DNA from: Vulcanisaeta sp. JCM 16161
GTDB taxonomy: Archaea; Thermoproteota; Thermoprotei; Thermoproteales; Thermocladiaceae
NCBI RefSeq assembly: GCF_001316285.1
Contig: NZ_BBDO01000005.1
Coordinates: forward strand, 1 to 64,000
DNA length: 64,000 bases
Direction of reading: 5' to 3'
Shown: in pieces, positions 29,474 to 38,970 of the stretch
How the letters are laid out: each line of letters opens with the position of its first letter
Position numbering within the stretch: the stretch's first letter is position 1
Notes under the pieces: model-generated
What the model was told of the DNA's origin: nothing
Databases searched by the model: none
Seen by the model: the letters and a program-made list of their open reading frames with translations, nothing else
Made by a program: the position numbers and the translations under genes

Positions 29474-30274
29474 ATGCTAACCCTACAGGTTAATGTAGTA
29501 ACGATTACGGTAATTGCGATAGTCGCGATTGCGGTAATCCTCGCCTTATTATATAGGCTGGGCTATCTTGGGGGTCGGCGTGGAGGGAAGGGTCAGGGCA
29601 AGGAGCTTGAGCAGGTGATTCCTCAGTACAAGCCGGAGCAGAAGGTTCAACAAATCCAACAACGCCAGAGGCAGGGACCGGTACCACCGGCGCAGGAGGT
29701 GACTGCTGGGCAGGGTAGCAGGGCGTTACTCGTTGAGAGTAGGCCTGTTGAGATTAGGCCCTTACAAAGCCCCGAAAGGCCCATTGATATTGAGAGAATT
29801 GAGAAGCTCATTAGGGGCATTGAGAATGAGCTTGTTCAGGCGCTTAGGCAGACGTCTGCCGATACCGTGGATGTCATTATTTCAAGGATTAACGAATTGA
29901 AGAATTACATAGATCAATTGGAAAGACAGTGCCTAGTTCAGAATCCACCGTTTATTCAAATGGGTTACGTACCGTCAAGCCTCTCGGAATTTAAGGAGTT
30001 GTTTAGGGCGTCTTTCGCGGGCCTCATGAAGGGTAACGACATGATTGAGTATACCGGGGAGTTGGGAGTTGATGAGGAGTTGGTGAGGTCGTTCATTAAC
30101 TATAACACGGACTTCATGGTGATGTACAGCGGTAATAAGTATGTGTACTTAGTGAAGTATAATGACTACTCACTCATTCTATCAACGGAGGAGTACCTGG
30201 ACCCCGTTAGTAGTGGTTTGGTGAGGTTATTATTCAGAAGGTTCATTGATGAGGTACTTAAACCGCAGAGCTAG
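29474..30274 (+). CDS. Single-helix membrane-anchored protein of unknown function
   Basis: The first ATG of the frame is at 29408, but the ATG at 29474 directly precedes a clean membrane helix (VVTITVIAIVAIAVILALLY). A Gln/Pro-rich linker follows, then a predicted coiled-coil (RIEKLIRGIENELVQALRQT) and a C-terminal domain of about 110 residues. That domain contains YIEYTGEL-like strands and alternating hydrophobics that could form a Roadblock/LC7-like fold, but the match is weak. The end overlaps the convergent PHP gene by 17 bases. Confidence 0.55.
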   Translation: MLTLQVNVVTITVIAIVAIAVILALLYRLGYLGGRRGGKGQGKELEQVIPQYKPEQKVQQIQQRQRQGPVPPAQEVTAGQGSRALLVESRPVEIRPLQSPERPIDIERIEKLIRGIENELVQALRQTSADTVDVIISRINELKNYIDQLERQCLVQNPPFIQMGYVPSSLSEFKELFRASFAGLMKGNDMIEYTGELGVDEELVRSFINYNTDFMVMYSGNKYVYLVKYNDYSLILSTEEYLDPVSSGLVRLLFRRFIDEVLKPQS

Positions 30275-30956
30275 TACTCCTTAATCTGCGCCTAATAGAC
30301 CAGGAAAGCCTCTTAATGATTAGTCCCGGGCCGGGGTAGTGCGCGACGGCATTAACGTGATTGCTAAGTAGAGCCTTGAACACAGATTCTATGGTTAGGT
30401 TGTCGATATCAAACACGGTGTAGGCGATACCGACAAGGTCAGGCACATGGGCATCGCTATTCGCAAGGCCCGGTAAGCCAAGCTCACGCGCCGCCTTAGC
30501 GGCTCTCCAGTTGAAAATCGGTAACGCGCCTGCATTAAATATCTCCACTGCGTGCCACCTATAACTCCTTACCTTGTCGCCAATGCCGTGCCTCAGCACG
30601 TCATATGGATGGGCAGGCACAGCAATGCAATTATTCATGGAAGCCCAATCGAGTAATTCAGGTATTGACTTTGGCACATTGTCAGTGCCTGGGTACTCCA
30701 TACATAGCACCAGCACATCACCATCAATCGTCCTAACCTCATTACCAACTATAAATATGAAGTCATTCTTACGAAGCAAATCATTACCCCTTATGAACTC
30801 CAATGCCTTTACCGAGCCTCTGAACGTGTCATGATCCGTTATTGATAATATTCCTATGCCCCTATTTAGGGCGTTTATTATTACATCCCTCGGTTCTCCC
30901 TTGCCATCACTATATATGGTGTGTGTATGTAGGTCAGCCCTCATTTTTATTGGCAT
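30258..30956 (-). CDS. PHP-domain metal-dependent phosphoesterase
   Basis: 232 residues, intact. PHP motifs: DLHTHTIYSDG (residues 5-15), ITDHDTFRG, AVPAHPYDVLRHG and NSDAHVPDLVG. These provide the metal-binding histidines and aspartates. This family in archaea acts on phosphate monoesters or nucleotides, and the substrate is unknown. The start overlaps the end of the AMMECR1 gene, so the two are co-transcribed. Confidence 0.85.
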   Translation of the reverse strand: MPIKMRADLHTHTIYSDGKGEPRDVIINALNRGIGILSITDHDTFRGSVKALEFIRGNDLLRKNDFIFIVGNEVRTIDGDVLVLCMEYPGTDNVPKSIPELLDWASMNNCIAVPAHPYDVLRHGIGDKVRSYRWHAVEIFNAGALPIFNWRAAKAARELGLPGLANSDAHVPDLVGIAYTVFDIDNLTIESVFKALLSNHVNAVAHYPGPGLIIKRLSWSIRRRLRSTSSAV

Positions 30957-31614
30957 TTTTACACCCTTTCAATTCCTCCATCAAATCCCTCTCAAAAACC
31001 TCTCCGTTAGGTTCAACCTCCTTAAATATCTGGGCTTCGTAAATAAGCACCGACGTGTCCTCATCAAGCCAGCAATCAGGTGGTAAAAACGCCTTCATGC
31101 AGCCCTCATTCAGGAAGGTCATTGAATCCCAGCAATACTCAACGGGGACCTGAGGAAGAAGCAACCCTGAGTAGTAGCCCTTCTGAATCACAATGCCGTG
31201 CCTACCAACCACGATCTTCTCGGGGTAACTCCTCGGATTACCTGGTTCAAGTAGTTCAAGTGGACTTAATATCGATACCTCAAACGTCACCTTACTCAAC
31301 TCCTCAATCCTCATGGGCTCAAACCTCGGATCCTCAACGGCGGCGGCTATGGCGCTCCTAATAACGCCGTTCACGGTATTATAAACAGCCTGCGGAAAGC
31401 CAATGCAACCCCTGAGCTCACCCCTCCTATCCTTCCCCATGAATACCTCTATCGTTGTGAATACGCCATACTTATCCTTAAGTAACCTCGGCGGTGTGTC
31501 CGGCGGTGCCTGAATAATCTTACCACTACGTAGGTACTCCTCCACGGCCCTCCTAGCCAGTTTAACCAGGAACTTCCCCTCCTCAATACTGTACGGTCTG
31601 AACATTACCACCAC
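30934..31614 (-). CDS. AMMECR1-domain protein
   Basis: 226 residues, intact. The conserved LRGCIGFPQA motif is at about residues 72-81, and DPRFEPM and PVEYCWDSMTFL also match the family. Function is unknown. In archaea it is often near radical SAM or nucleotide-processing genes. It overlaps the small membrane gene upstream by 32 bases and the PHP gene downstream by 23 bases. Confidence 0.9.
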   Translation of the reverse strand: MVVMFRPYSIEEGKFLVKLARRAVEEYLRSGKIIQAPPDTPPRLLKDKYGVFTTIEVFMGKDRRGELRGCIGFPQAVYNTVNGVIRSAIAAAVEDPRFEPMRIEELSKVTFEVSILSPLELLEPGNPRSYPEKIVVGRHGIVIQKGYYSGLLLPQVPVEYCWDSMTFLNEGCMKAFLPPDCWLDEDTSVLIYEAQIFKEVEPNGEVFERDLMEELKGCKNANKNEG

Positions 31615-31831
31615 TCTTCTCTACTTTAGAGCTAAATAAATACACTATGCCCGTGATAATCCCTGAAAGAATGACTAGAGAAAGCATTAAGGCGTCTAAT
31701 GCCCTGTTCGTATTACCAATTAGGAATTGACCCTTATCCATAAAGACCGCGTAATAAATAAGTATCACGACAGTCGCTATGAATAATACCGTGGCTAATA
31801 CGACGGTGTACCTCATTAATCCCAAAGTCAT
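31583..31831 (-). CDS. Small two-helix membrane protein
   Basis: 82 residues with two membrane helices (VVLATVLFIATVVILIYYAV and MLSLVILSGIITGIVYLFSS) joined by a short polar loop. It overlaps the start of the AMMECR1 gene by 32 bases. I do not recognise it. Confidence 0.6.
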   Translation of the reverse strand: MTLGLMRYTVVLATVLFIATVVILIYYAVFMDKGQFLIGNTNRALDALMLSLVILSGIITGIVYLFSSKVEKSGGNVQTVQY

Positions 31832-31867
31832 GATAATTAAAATATAAAGGTTACTACCTACGGGAGG

Positions 31868-32427
31868 TTACACATTTAATAACGTCCTTATCTTATCATT
31901 AACATTCCTAAACACATGCACATTACTTAGGAATATTAAGTGAGCAATGTACTTATTTAATTGATTAAGCATACCGATGAGTTCATTAACCTTATTGGCG
32001 GGTAAATCGTCATCGAGAAGCCTAACCGCAGTCCTCTCAGCCTCCCTAGCCTTAACCCTGAGCAGGTTCAGCAAGGCAGTAGTTTTATCATTGGGTATGA
32101 ACCAGCCCAACTCCTTACTATCCAATTCACAGGCCTTGTTTATTATCTCCCTAACAGGCGTAAGCCAGCGATCATCCCAGTGGCTAGGTATGTATTTAAC
32201 GCCGCGGTCATTGCGGCAATGGTCCTAAACTCATCACCACCAATTTCCTGAAGGCCCCACTCAGCTAATGCCTCAAGTTCGTCAAGCCTGCCCATTAGTT
32301 CAATGGCTGGGTGGTCCTTCCTAAGCTTAACATGTTTTCCGAACACGATTACCTCGCTAAACCCACCATCACCTGGACACCGTATTGACCCATCAATCCT
32401 CAGGCAATCAATGAATACATTGGTCAT
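31868..32427 (-). CDS. PduO-type cob(I)alamin adenosyltransferase-like protein
   Basis: After one added base near 32200 the frame gives about 187 residues. The N-terminal IELMGRLDELEALAEWGLQ resembles the PduO motif with conserved DEL. The C-terminal part (FIPNDKTTALLNLLRVKARE, AERTAVRLL, LNQLNKYIAHLIFL) matches the PduO helix with A-R-x-x-E-R. The family converts cob(I)alamin to adenosylcobalamin. The usual N-terminal TGDxG loop for ATP is degenerate (CPGDGGFSEVIVFG), so activity is uncertain. Confidence 0.65.
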
Positions 32428-32523
32428 AACAAAACATGTAATTCATCATTGGGGAAATTAATATAGGTAGTACTTAATTTAATAACAAAATAATTAACAG
32501 CGGTTCAGCGGGGGTGGGCGAAA

Positions 32524-32760
32524 GTGAGCTTCACATGCAGCATATGTGGACGACGCGTATCATTTTGGGAGGTGGCTTACATAGGTAACTCACTTGTGAT
32601 ATGCAAGAAGTGCTATCCTGACTATTACGTGAAGCATTGCCCATTGGTAAGGAGAAGGCTGGCGGGTGAATTACCGCAATCATGCAATTACTGCCTATAC
32701 CGCGGTAAATGCGATGAGTATGTCAAATCCTCACTGAAGAGTGGTGGTTCAACGCAGTAG
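32524..32760 (+). CDS. Small multi-cysteine zinc-ribbon-like protein
   Basis: 78 residues from GTG. Cysteines fall in pairs CSICGR (5, 8) and CKKC (27, 30), with further Cys at HCP, SCNYC and KCDEY. The first two pairs fit a zinc ribbon. The last four could bind another zinc or a cluster. It ends 42 bases before the two-subunit flavin dehydrogenase on the same strand and might be a small partner of it, though a transcription-related zinc finger is equally possible. Confidence 0.6.
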   Translation: MSFTCSICGRRVSFWEVAYIGNSLVICKKCYPDYYVKHCPLVRRRLAGELPQSCNYCLYRGKCDEYVKSSLKSGGSTQ

Positions 32761-32802
32761 AGTAGACAAAATTTATAACTATACTAGGTCTATAGGTCGT
32801 GA

Positions 32803-34603
32803 ATGAGCGAGCGGCCATGGATCATTGAGGAGCTCAATCGCGGTAACTACGGCATTATGCGTAGTTCAAGGTATGGAGAGACTAGGGGCTTCCTATGCTG
32901 TGAGTGGTGGTGTGAGGGTTATTGGGCCTCATCCGGTTATTACAATCTATGCAGTGGGAGTCCAACAATACCAAGCAAACTCAGTAGCGTCCCCTCAATA
33001 TTTAAGGGACTTGCGAGCCCATCATCATTCCCAAGAAGTAAATTGTTAATATCATTATGGCCATTAATACGTAGTATCGTGCGGAACTCCCTAAATAGGT
33101 CCTCAATTAATGAATTACCGAGCGTTCCTGAGAAGGCATCAAGGGTTAACATCAATACTGACGTACTTATTGTTGGAGGGGGCCCGGCAGGTCTCTCGGT
33201 GGCTCGGGAGTTGGGTAAGCTTGGTTTGAAGGTGGTGATTATCGAGGGCGAGCATTACCTTGGTGGGCATTTAATAATTGACGATACTGAGATTAAGGAG
33301 TTGGGTAGGGGCAGTGAGTTCGTTGGTAAGTTGAGTAAGGAGGTTAGCGATTCAGCCACAGTACTTACTGGGGCTGTCTTTGATGGGTTCCTTGAGGACG
33401 CGGCAATTGGCCACTCCAGGGATTACTCAAAATTGTACGTCTTCAATTATAAATACATAGTGCTGGCCCAGGGCTTTAGGGAGGTACCACTTGTCTTTCC
33501 AGGTAATAATACACCGCGCATGGTCACTGGACTAACAATTCTTAAGCTTATCAAGTGGTGGGGCTTTAAGCCGAGGAGGGTCTTGGTCTGGGGCAGCGAT
33601 GATTGGGGTGTTAGGGTGGCTATGAACCTAGCCCAGCTGGGTATTAACACATACCTTGGCGATAATTCAGTCATCATAAGAAGCGACTTGTATAGGGATA
33701 GGGTTGGGTCTCTGGGTATTAAGACATTCATCGGAATGAATATAGTCGACGCTAGAGATTCGGGTGATGGATTAAGGCTTACGCTCGAGAACATAAGGGG
33801 TAAGAAAGCCAAGATACAGAGGAGGGAGGAGGTTGTCGTAGAGTTTTAGTGAGTGCCGTTAGGGTGCCTGTCATTGACCTGCCGGCTCAGTTGGGCGTGC
33901 CAATTGTCTATGCGCCGGAAATCGGTGGTCTCGTACCAGGAGGGGTTTCACGGGTGATCTCGGGCTTGGCAATGTTTATGTTGTTGGTGATGCTGGTGGA
34001 TTACTTCCAGAGGCTTTGGTCGTTAGGCAGGCTAGGGTAACTGCATTAAGTATAGGCGTTAGGGAGGGTTTAGTTACGGGTGACGTCCTCGATAAGGAAT
34101 TAGCCGAGTTTAAGAGAGATTTAGTCACTACTAACTCCTCGTACTACAACGTAATACTCAGGTTTGAACAGGGGCTTCAGGGCAGTGGTTATTATGCCGA
34201 GCCCAACGTAACTCACGTACCCATGTGGGCTGTCGCGGGGTCTATTGAGGATGTTGAGAATGCCCTAAGAAGCGCCGATAGGCAGTACCTATGTTTCTGT
34301 GAAGATGTTACCTTAGGCGATGTGTTGAGGGCTGTTAAGGTGTTGATGCATGGTAAGGAGATTAAGGTTAGGGTTCTTCATGGGGAGGAGGAGGAATATA
34401 AGTCATTGAGGTTACCAGGTATGGAGAGGGTAAAGAGGGTCGTCGGCCTAGGCACTGGTCCTTGCCAAGGTAAGTTCTGCCTAATTAATACGAACTTAAT
34501 ACTTAGCTTCATATACCAGAAGAAGCCTAATGAGTTTGGTTTGCCGAGGATTAGGTTCCCCGAGACTCCAATACCAATGGCTACACTCGCGGGTGGTGAG
34601 TGA
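32803..34603 (+). CDS. FAD/[2Fe-2S] dehydrogenase alpha subunit (SoxA/HcnB/PDH-alpha-like)
   Basis: About 600 residues after frame repair. The Rossmann motif DVLIVGGGPAGLSVARELGK lies near 33150-33215. A second nucleotide-binding region (VLVWGSDDWGVRVAMNLAQ) follows. The C-terminal BFD-like cluster motif is YLCFCEDVTLGDVL with GTGPCQGKFC. Breaks occur near 33835, 33940 and 34015. The N-terminus (32803-33000) also seems shifted, since another frame gives GASYAVSGGVRVIG, which fits the usual Fer2-like start. Together with the next gene it forms an amine/amino-acid (proline- or sarcosine-type) dehydrogenase. Confidence 0.75.
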
Positions 34604-35772
34604 TGAGTGAGGGTCACGGATTAATCTCACTGACTGCGGATGCCGTGGTTGTTGGTGCCGGTATTGTTGGTTTGGCCATAGCCTACTACCTGGCTCGTAA
34701 GGGGCTCTCCGTAGTCGTCCTTGAGAGGGATTACGTTGGCTCGGGGAGTTCAACGAGGAACGCAGGTAGGTATAGGGTTCACTTTGGGAACAGGGAGAAT
34801 ACTGAGTTTGCAATAAGGGCTATTAGGAAATTGGAGTCCCTTAGTAGTGAGCTTGGTTGGAATGGGGTCTTTGAGAGGCAGGGTTATCTCTGGCTCGTTA
34901 GACGCAGGGAGGTTCTTGAGAATTACGAGAGACTTAACGAGGAGTTATGGAGGCCCATGGGCGTACCCGTTCAGATACTCACGGTGGAGGAGTTGAAGGA
35001 TAGATTCCCATACATTAATACCCAGGGCGTAGTTGGCGCTGTCTATGGTCCTCAGGACGGCGCCTTCCACCATGATTACCTGGTGATGGGTTATTACGAG
35101 AGGGCGCTCGACCTAGGAGTTAGGGTTTATGAGTATTCCGAGGTCAAGAGCGTCGGCGTGGATGGTGGTAAGGTCGTCAGTGTGTCAAGCAGCAATGTAT
35201 TTGTGAAAACGAAGAACGTGGTATTCGCAGCCGGTGCATGGACTGGCGACGTCATGAAGAAAACCCTCAATATTGATGTCCCAATTAGGCCCGTTAGGAG
35301 GGAGATTGGGATCACAGAGCCTGTAAAGCCTATTATTAATACCTACATAATAGATACCGAGACGAATCTATATCTTGGCCAAACAATGAGGGGTGAGATC
35401 CTGGGCAGTATAGAACTTGAGGGTGGTGAGGGTTTCCTACCTTATGGAAACACATTAACCTGGTTAACCGCCTGGGCCAGGGAGGCCGTAAAGTTGGTAC
35501 CGAGTCTCAGGAGGATAAGGGTCATGAGGGTGTGGTCGGGTTATTACGAGATGACGCCTGACCATAGTCATATAATGGGTAGGTTAAGTGCATGGCCTGA
35601 GGGCGTTTATGTGCTGTCTGGCTTCTCAGGTCATGGCTTCATGTTCGGTCCATACGCAGCTGAGTTACTGGCTAATTACATAGTTAATGGTACTGTTGAT
35701 CCTGTTATGAAGCCGTTCTTACCCGACAGATTTGTTACAGGGAATTTAATCAGGGAGTTATTAGTCATTTAA
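34603..35772 (+). CDS. FAD-dependent amino-acid dehydrogenase beta subunit (DAO family)
   Basis: About 389 residues, intact. The N-terminal VVVGAGIVGLAIAYYLARKG binds FAD. GSGSSTRNAGRYRVHFG and the C-terminal GYYEMTPDHSHIMGRL and GFSGHGFMFGPYAAELLA are typical of sarcosine oxidase beta, proline dehydrogenase beta and HcnC proteins. The ATG at 34603 overlaps the stop of the alpha gene (TGATG), so the subunits are coupled. The exact substrate is not determined by sequence. Confidence 0.85.
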   Translation: MSEGHGLISLTADAVVVGAGIVGLAIAYYLARKGLSVVVLERDYVGSGSSTRNAGRYRVHFGNRENTEFAIRAIRKLESLSSELGWNGVFERQGYLWLVRRREVLENYERLNEELWRPMGVPVQILTVEELKDRFPYINTQGVVGAVYGPQDGAFHHDYLVMGYYERALDLGVRVYEYSEVKSVGVDGGKVVSVSSSNVFVKTKNVVFAAGAWTGDVMKKTLNIDVPIRPVRREIGITEPVKPIINTYIIDTETNLYLGQTMRGEILGSIELEGGEGFLPYGNTLTWLTAWAREAVKLVPSLRRIRVMRVWSGYYEMTPDHSHIMGRLSAWPEGVYVLSGFSGHGFMFGPYAAELLANYIVNGTVDPVMKPFLPDRFVTGNLIRELLVI

Positions 35773-35894
35773 ATACGCCTTCAAGATTATTAATGCGAAT
35801 CTATTATTAGTTCCGTATTTATTCATGTGTAATTTATGAAGTACCATTTAATTAATGTGTTTGGGTAATTACTAATCGTAACTAGTTATTAATC

Positions 35895-36326
35895 ATGACA
35901 ATGGAGCAGAATACCACGGACATAGCGATGAGCGTGAATAAGGTGGAGGCTGGTGTAAATGAGTTGATAAGTAAGTTGGCCACTGTTGTTGATCCCAGGT
36001 TAGTGACTAGGGAACCGCCCATTGATATCTTTGATAATGGCGACTCAATAATAATACTGGCTGACCTACCCGGCGTTAAGAAGGAGAGTATTAAGGTTAG
36101 GGTTGGTAGTAACTACGTGGAGATAATGGCCGAGCCACAGCCACTGCCGACAGTTGGTAAGGTGGCTAGGATAGAGAGGTTGAGCAATTTCAGGATTTAT
36201 AGGAAGGTGGAGCTTGGGGTGAGGTTTAAGGTCGATGGCGCTAAGGCGGTGTATAGGGATGGCGTATTACAGATAATTATACCTAAATTAGGTAGTATAG
36301 CTGAGACGGAGGTTTTAATAGAATAG
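35895..36326 (+). CDS. Small heat shock protein Hsp20
   Basis: 143 residues, intact. An N-terminal helical segment is followed by an alpha-crystallin domain (PPIDIFDNGDSIIILADLPG, KKESIKVRVG, YRDGVLQIIIPK). The C-terminal IxI-like tail is short. It is an ATP-independent holdase chaperone. The gene stands alone after a 120-base upstream region. Confidence 0.88.
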   Translation: MTMEQNTTDIAMSVNKVEAGVNELISKLATVVDPRLVTREPPIDIFDNGDSIIILADLPGVKKESIKVRVGSNYVEIMAEPQPLPTVGKVARIERLSNFRIYRKVELGVRFKVDGAKAVYRDGVLQIIIPKLGSIAETEVLIE

Positions 36327-36428
36327 TTATGAGAAAGAAATAGATATTTCATCTCTAAAATTCATGTTATTAATAATTATTGATTTATTAGGATAAGGTA
36401 TTTATAGGGGTCTAATTATTAGGTCGTG

Positions 36429-37484
36429 ATGTCTATAGTGAAATTTGAGCCGGAGACCAGGAGGGTTCAGTTAACGGGTGGGGCAACGCTAATAGTTTCC
36501 TTACCCAAGGAGTGGACTAGGCAGGTGGATCTTAAGCCAGGTGATGAGGTCCTCGTAATACCGCAGCCAGACCTCTCGCTACTTGTTGTACCTAAGAAGA
36601 TGGTTAAGGCGCCTCTCCTTGAGTCATCGATAAACGTCACCCAGGACTTATCAAACATAGACCACCTCGAGAGGGTATTACTCGCCCACTACCTATCTGG
36701 TTATGACGTATTTAGGCTTAATTTCGACGTATCGACCCTAAACCTCAAGAAGCAGGTTAAGGACATAGTCCGGAGAAAGTTAACCGGTGTTGAGATTATT
36801 GAGGAGGGCAGGAACACACTCGTGATTCAAAACCTCGTTAATGTACCCGACATAAACATTAAGGACATCATAGCGAAGCTTGGTAAGACCGTCGTCGGCA
36901 TGATCGATGACTTAAGAACACCAATAGAGAATGGCGATAAGGCGATAGCGATGGACATAATCGAGAGGGATAATGAGGTTGACAAATTCTACTGGCTCCT
37001 TAATAGGCAGTTGAAGAGGGTTCTCGTCAGTAAGCATGCCCTAAGTCTGTCAGGTATTCAAGATCCAAGGAGCATCATTGAGTATGCAATAATTAATAAG
37101 TCCCTAGAGAGGGCCGCTGATCACGCTGTTAAGATTGCCCGCGAGATCGTGAACCTCGGTGATAAATACGTCCTATTAATGCCGCAGGAGCTTAGGCAGA
37201 GGTTCAGTGAGCTTCTCGGTAAGGACTCCCTGATAATGAACAACGTCGGTAAGGCGATGACGGAGAAGATAGACATGAGGGAGGTCAACTACATAATCGA
37301 CACTGTTAAGTATGAAATACGCTCGGCGGTAGATTCACTGGACTCATCCTTAGCAAATTACAACTTAACCACGCAGGCGGCTGCATCGGCTAGGCTAATA
37401 CTGGATAGCATTTACAGGATAGCCGAGTATGTGTCGGACGTTGGTGAGGCCCTACTAAACCTTGCAATTGAACAGTTTGGATAG
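36429..37484 (+). CDS. AbrB-PhoU phosphate-uptake regulator-like protein
   Basis: An N-terminal AbrB-like swapped hairpin (RRVQLTGGATLIVSLPKEWT, KPGDEVLVI) is joined to a PhoU-type helical domain (MIDDLRTPIENGDKAIAMDI, RDNEVDKFYWLLNRQL, LERAADHAVKIAREI). This architecture is known in archaea and is thought to act as a phosphate-linked transcription regulator. The E/D-rich helices could bind metal. A GTG three bases upstream is an alternative start. No phosphate transporter genes are adjacent. Confidence 0.85.
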   Translation: MSIVKFEPETRRVQLTGGATLIVSLPKEWTRQVDLKPGDEVLVIPQPDLSLLVVPKKMVKAPLLESSINVTQDLSNIDHLERVLLAHYLSGYDVFRLNFDVSTLNLKKQVKDIVRRKLTGVEIIEEGRNTLVIQNLVNVPDINIKDIIAKLGKTVVGMIDDLRTPIENGDKAIAMDIIERDNEVDKFYWLLNRQLKRVLVSKHALSLSGIQDPRSIIEYAIINKSLERAADHAVKIAREIVNLGDKYVLLMPQELRQRFSELLGKDSLIMNNVGKAMTEKIDMREVNYIIDTVKYEIRSAVDSLDSSLANYNLTTQAAASARLILDSIYRIAEYVSDVGEALLNLAIEQFG

Positions 37485-37496
37485 AAAACTGGGAAT

Positions 37497-38096
37497 TTAG
37501 GTAATTCTTTCAAAAACCATCGTTATTATGTCCTCAAAGAAATAATGGGTTGCCTTAATCATGATAAGCTTAAAGCCACATCTACCTAGGTAATCAACCG
37601 ATTCCTCCCAATTAGAGAGTGATGATTGGGTAAGGATAATGGTAGAGACACTGCTTGAGCATGCATGCCGTATTAACTGCTTAATTACTTCATTACCGCG
37701 TGGTCCGCCAAAGATCCTCCAATCCTCATCCCAATTACCTGGTAGGTAGGGAGGATTACTAACAAGAATGTCAATACGAAATCCAACCCTAATTGCATCC
37801 AGGAGGTTTGCGGTTATGACATCCGCATACTGATAAAGGTCATTATTAACTAGGTTTAGCCTCGTATTTACCGACGCATTGACATCATGATCGATGGGTA
37901 AAACCCATGCAATGCCGCCCCTATTCACGGCCTCCTCTAATGCGGTTAATGTCAATACGCCGGTCCCAGAACCAACATCAACTATGCGTAGTGCCTCATT
38001 ACCAACGTGATTACTTACAACCCAACGAAGCAACTCGGCAGTTTGCCAGGAGTCCTCTGCGGGTGGGTAAACATTGCTTAATACTTTAATCTTCAT
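37497..38096 (-). CDS. HemK/PrmC-like glutamine methyltransferase
   Basis: 199 residues, intact. Motif I IVDVGSGTGVLTLTALEEAV, an acidic loop, and the catalytic NPPYLPG identify an archaeal HemK2/Mtq2-like enzyme, which methylates the GGQ glutamine of aRF1 (with Trm112). The short length, without a separate N-terminal domain, fits the archaeal form. It ends convergently with the PhoU-like gene 12 bases away. Confidence 0.85.
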   Translation of the reverse strand: MKIKVLSNVYPPAEDSWQTAELLRWVVSNHVGNEALRIVDVGSGTGVLTLTALEEAVNRGGIAWVLPIDHDVNASVNTRLNLVNNDLYQYADVITANLLDAIRVGFRIDILVSNPPYLPGNWDEDWRIFGGPRGNEVIKQLIRHACSSSVSTIILTQSSLSNWEESVDYLGRCGFKLIMIKATHYFFEDIITMVFERIT

Positions 38097-38098
38097 AT

Positions 38099-38917
38099 TT
38101 ATTTAAATAGTATTATGTATATTATTACGGAGGGTATTAATAGGAGTAGAGTCTCGAAGAGCAGTGAATACTCCATGGGCTTTCCCGAGCTCATTGATAG
38201 TACTGTGGCGAGCATTATCAAGCTAATGAGTGGTAGTAATGCCTTAAGTAGGGCGTCGATTATTGAGAGTGGGTATGGCGGTAACCACGGCGTTAATAAT
38301 GTCATTATTGTTGGGTATAATGATAATGGTATTAATGAAGTTAAAATGCCGCTCAGTAACTTAATATCCACAATCTCACTGCCAAGCAGGTACTTATAGA
38401 TAAATAGGGCAATACCCATGTAGGCAAGTATTGAAATTATCGTTATACCTATCGGCATTGCATTCACACCCTCCACAAACACCAGTAATAGTAATTCATA
38501 ATTTTGAATAAAGGCCGTGACTAAACCGAGCACTATAATCACCATTGAGTAAATAAGTAATGCATTTGGCCCAAGCCTATACATATTTATTGTTAATGGT
38601 CTCATTAGTAATATATTCGTTAACTCCTCAGTCCTATTACTTGAATCCTCAGTCTCCTGATCAGAACTTACTAATCCCTCGATTTTCTCGATTATTGTCC
38701 TCCCCTTACTCGTTATCTTTACGTACGGCCCATCCCTAATGATTAGGCCGTTGGCCCTTAAAATCTCGACATCGTAGTAAATGGATGATGCCGGCGCATT
38801 CAATGCCCTTCTTAGGTCTGATATTCTCATCGTGCCCTGGCTGAGTAATAACCTTAGTATTTGTATTCTCCTTGGCTTAAGGACAATATTGCTTATGTCG
38901 TCAATATCCCTACTCAT
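38099..38917 (-). CDS. Membrane-anchored winged-helix regulator
   Basis: 272 residues, intact. Residues 8-85 form an ArsR/MarR-like winged helix (PRRIQILRLLLSQGTMRISD, recognition helix RALNAPASSIYYDVEILRAN, wing PYVKITSKGRT). Residues 120-272 contain about five membrane helices. A DNA-binding head on a polytopic membrane domain suggests a one-component sensor-regulator that acts at the membrane. It is divergent from the gene at 38971, and the intergenic region contains a perfect inverted repeat. Confidence 0.75.
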   Translation of the reverse strand: MSRDIDDISNIVLKPRRIQILRLLLSQGTMRISDLRRALNAPASSIYYDVEILRANGLIIRDGPYVKITSKGRTIIEKIEGLVSSDQETEDSSNRTEELTNILLMRPLTINMYRLGPNALLIYSMVIIVLGLVTAFIQNYELLLLVFVEGVNAMPIGITIISILAYMGIALFIYKYLLGSEIVDIKLLSGILTSLIPLSLYPTIMTLLTPWLPPYPLSIIDALLKALLPLISLIMLATVLSMSSGKPMEYSLLFETLLLLIPSVIIYIILFK

Positions 38918-38924
38918 TACAGCA

Positions 38925-38943
38925 ATACTTATAGGGTAAGTAT
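38925..38943 (+). promoter_or_regulatory. Perfect inverted repeat in divergent promoter
   Basis: ATACTTA (38925-38931) and TAAGTAT (38937-38943) are exact inverted copies with a five-base spacer. The repeat starts eight bases before the ATG of the winged-helix gene and overlaps the TATA box (GTATAAAAG, 38940-38948) of the divergent gene. Winged-helix dimers typically bind such sites, so it could control both genes. Confidence 0.55.
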
Positions 38944-38970
38944 AAAAGAGTTCTTTCTTGGGAAGATTCT

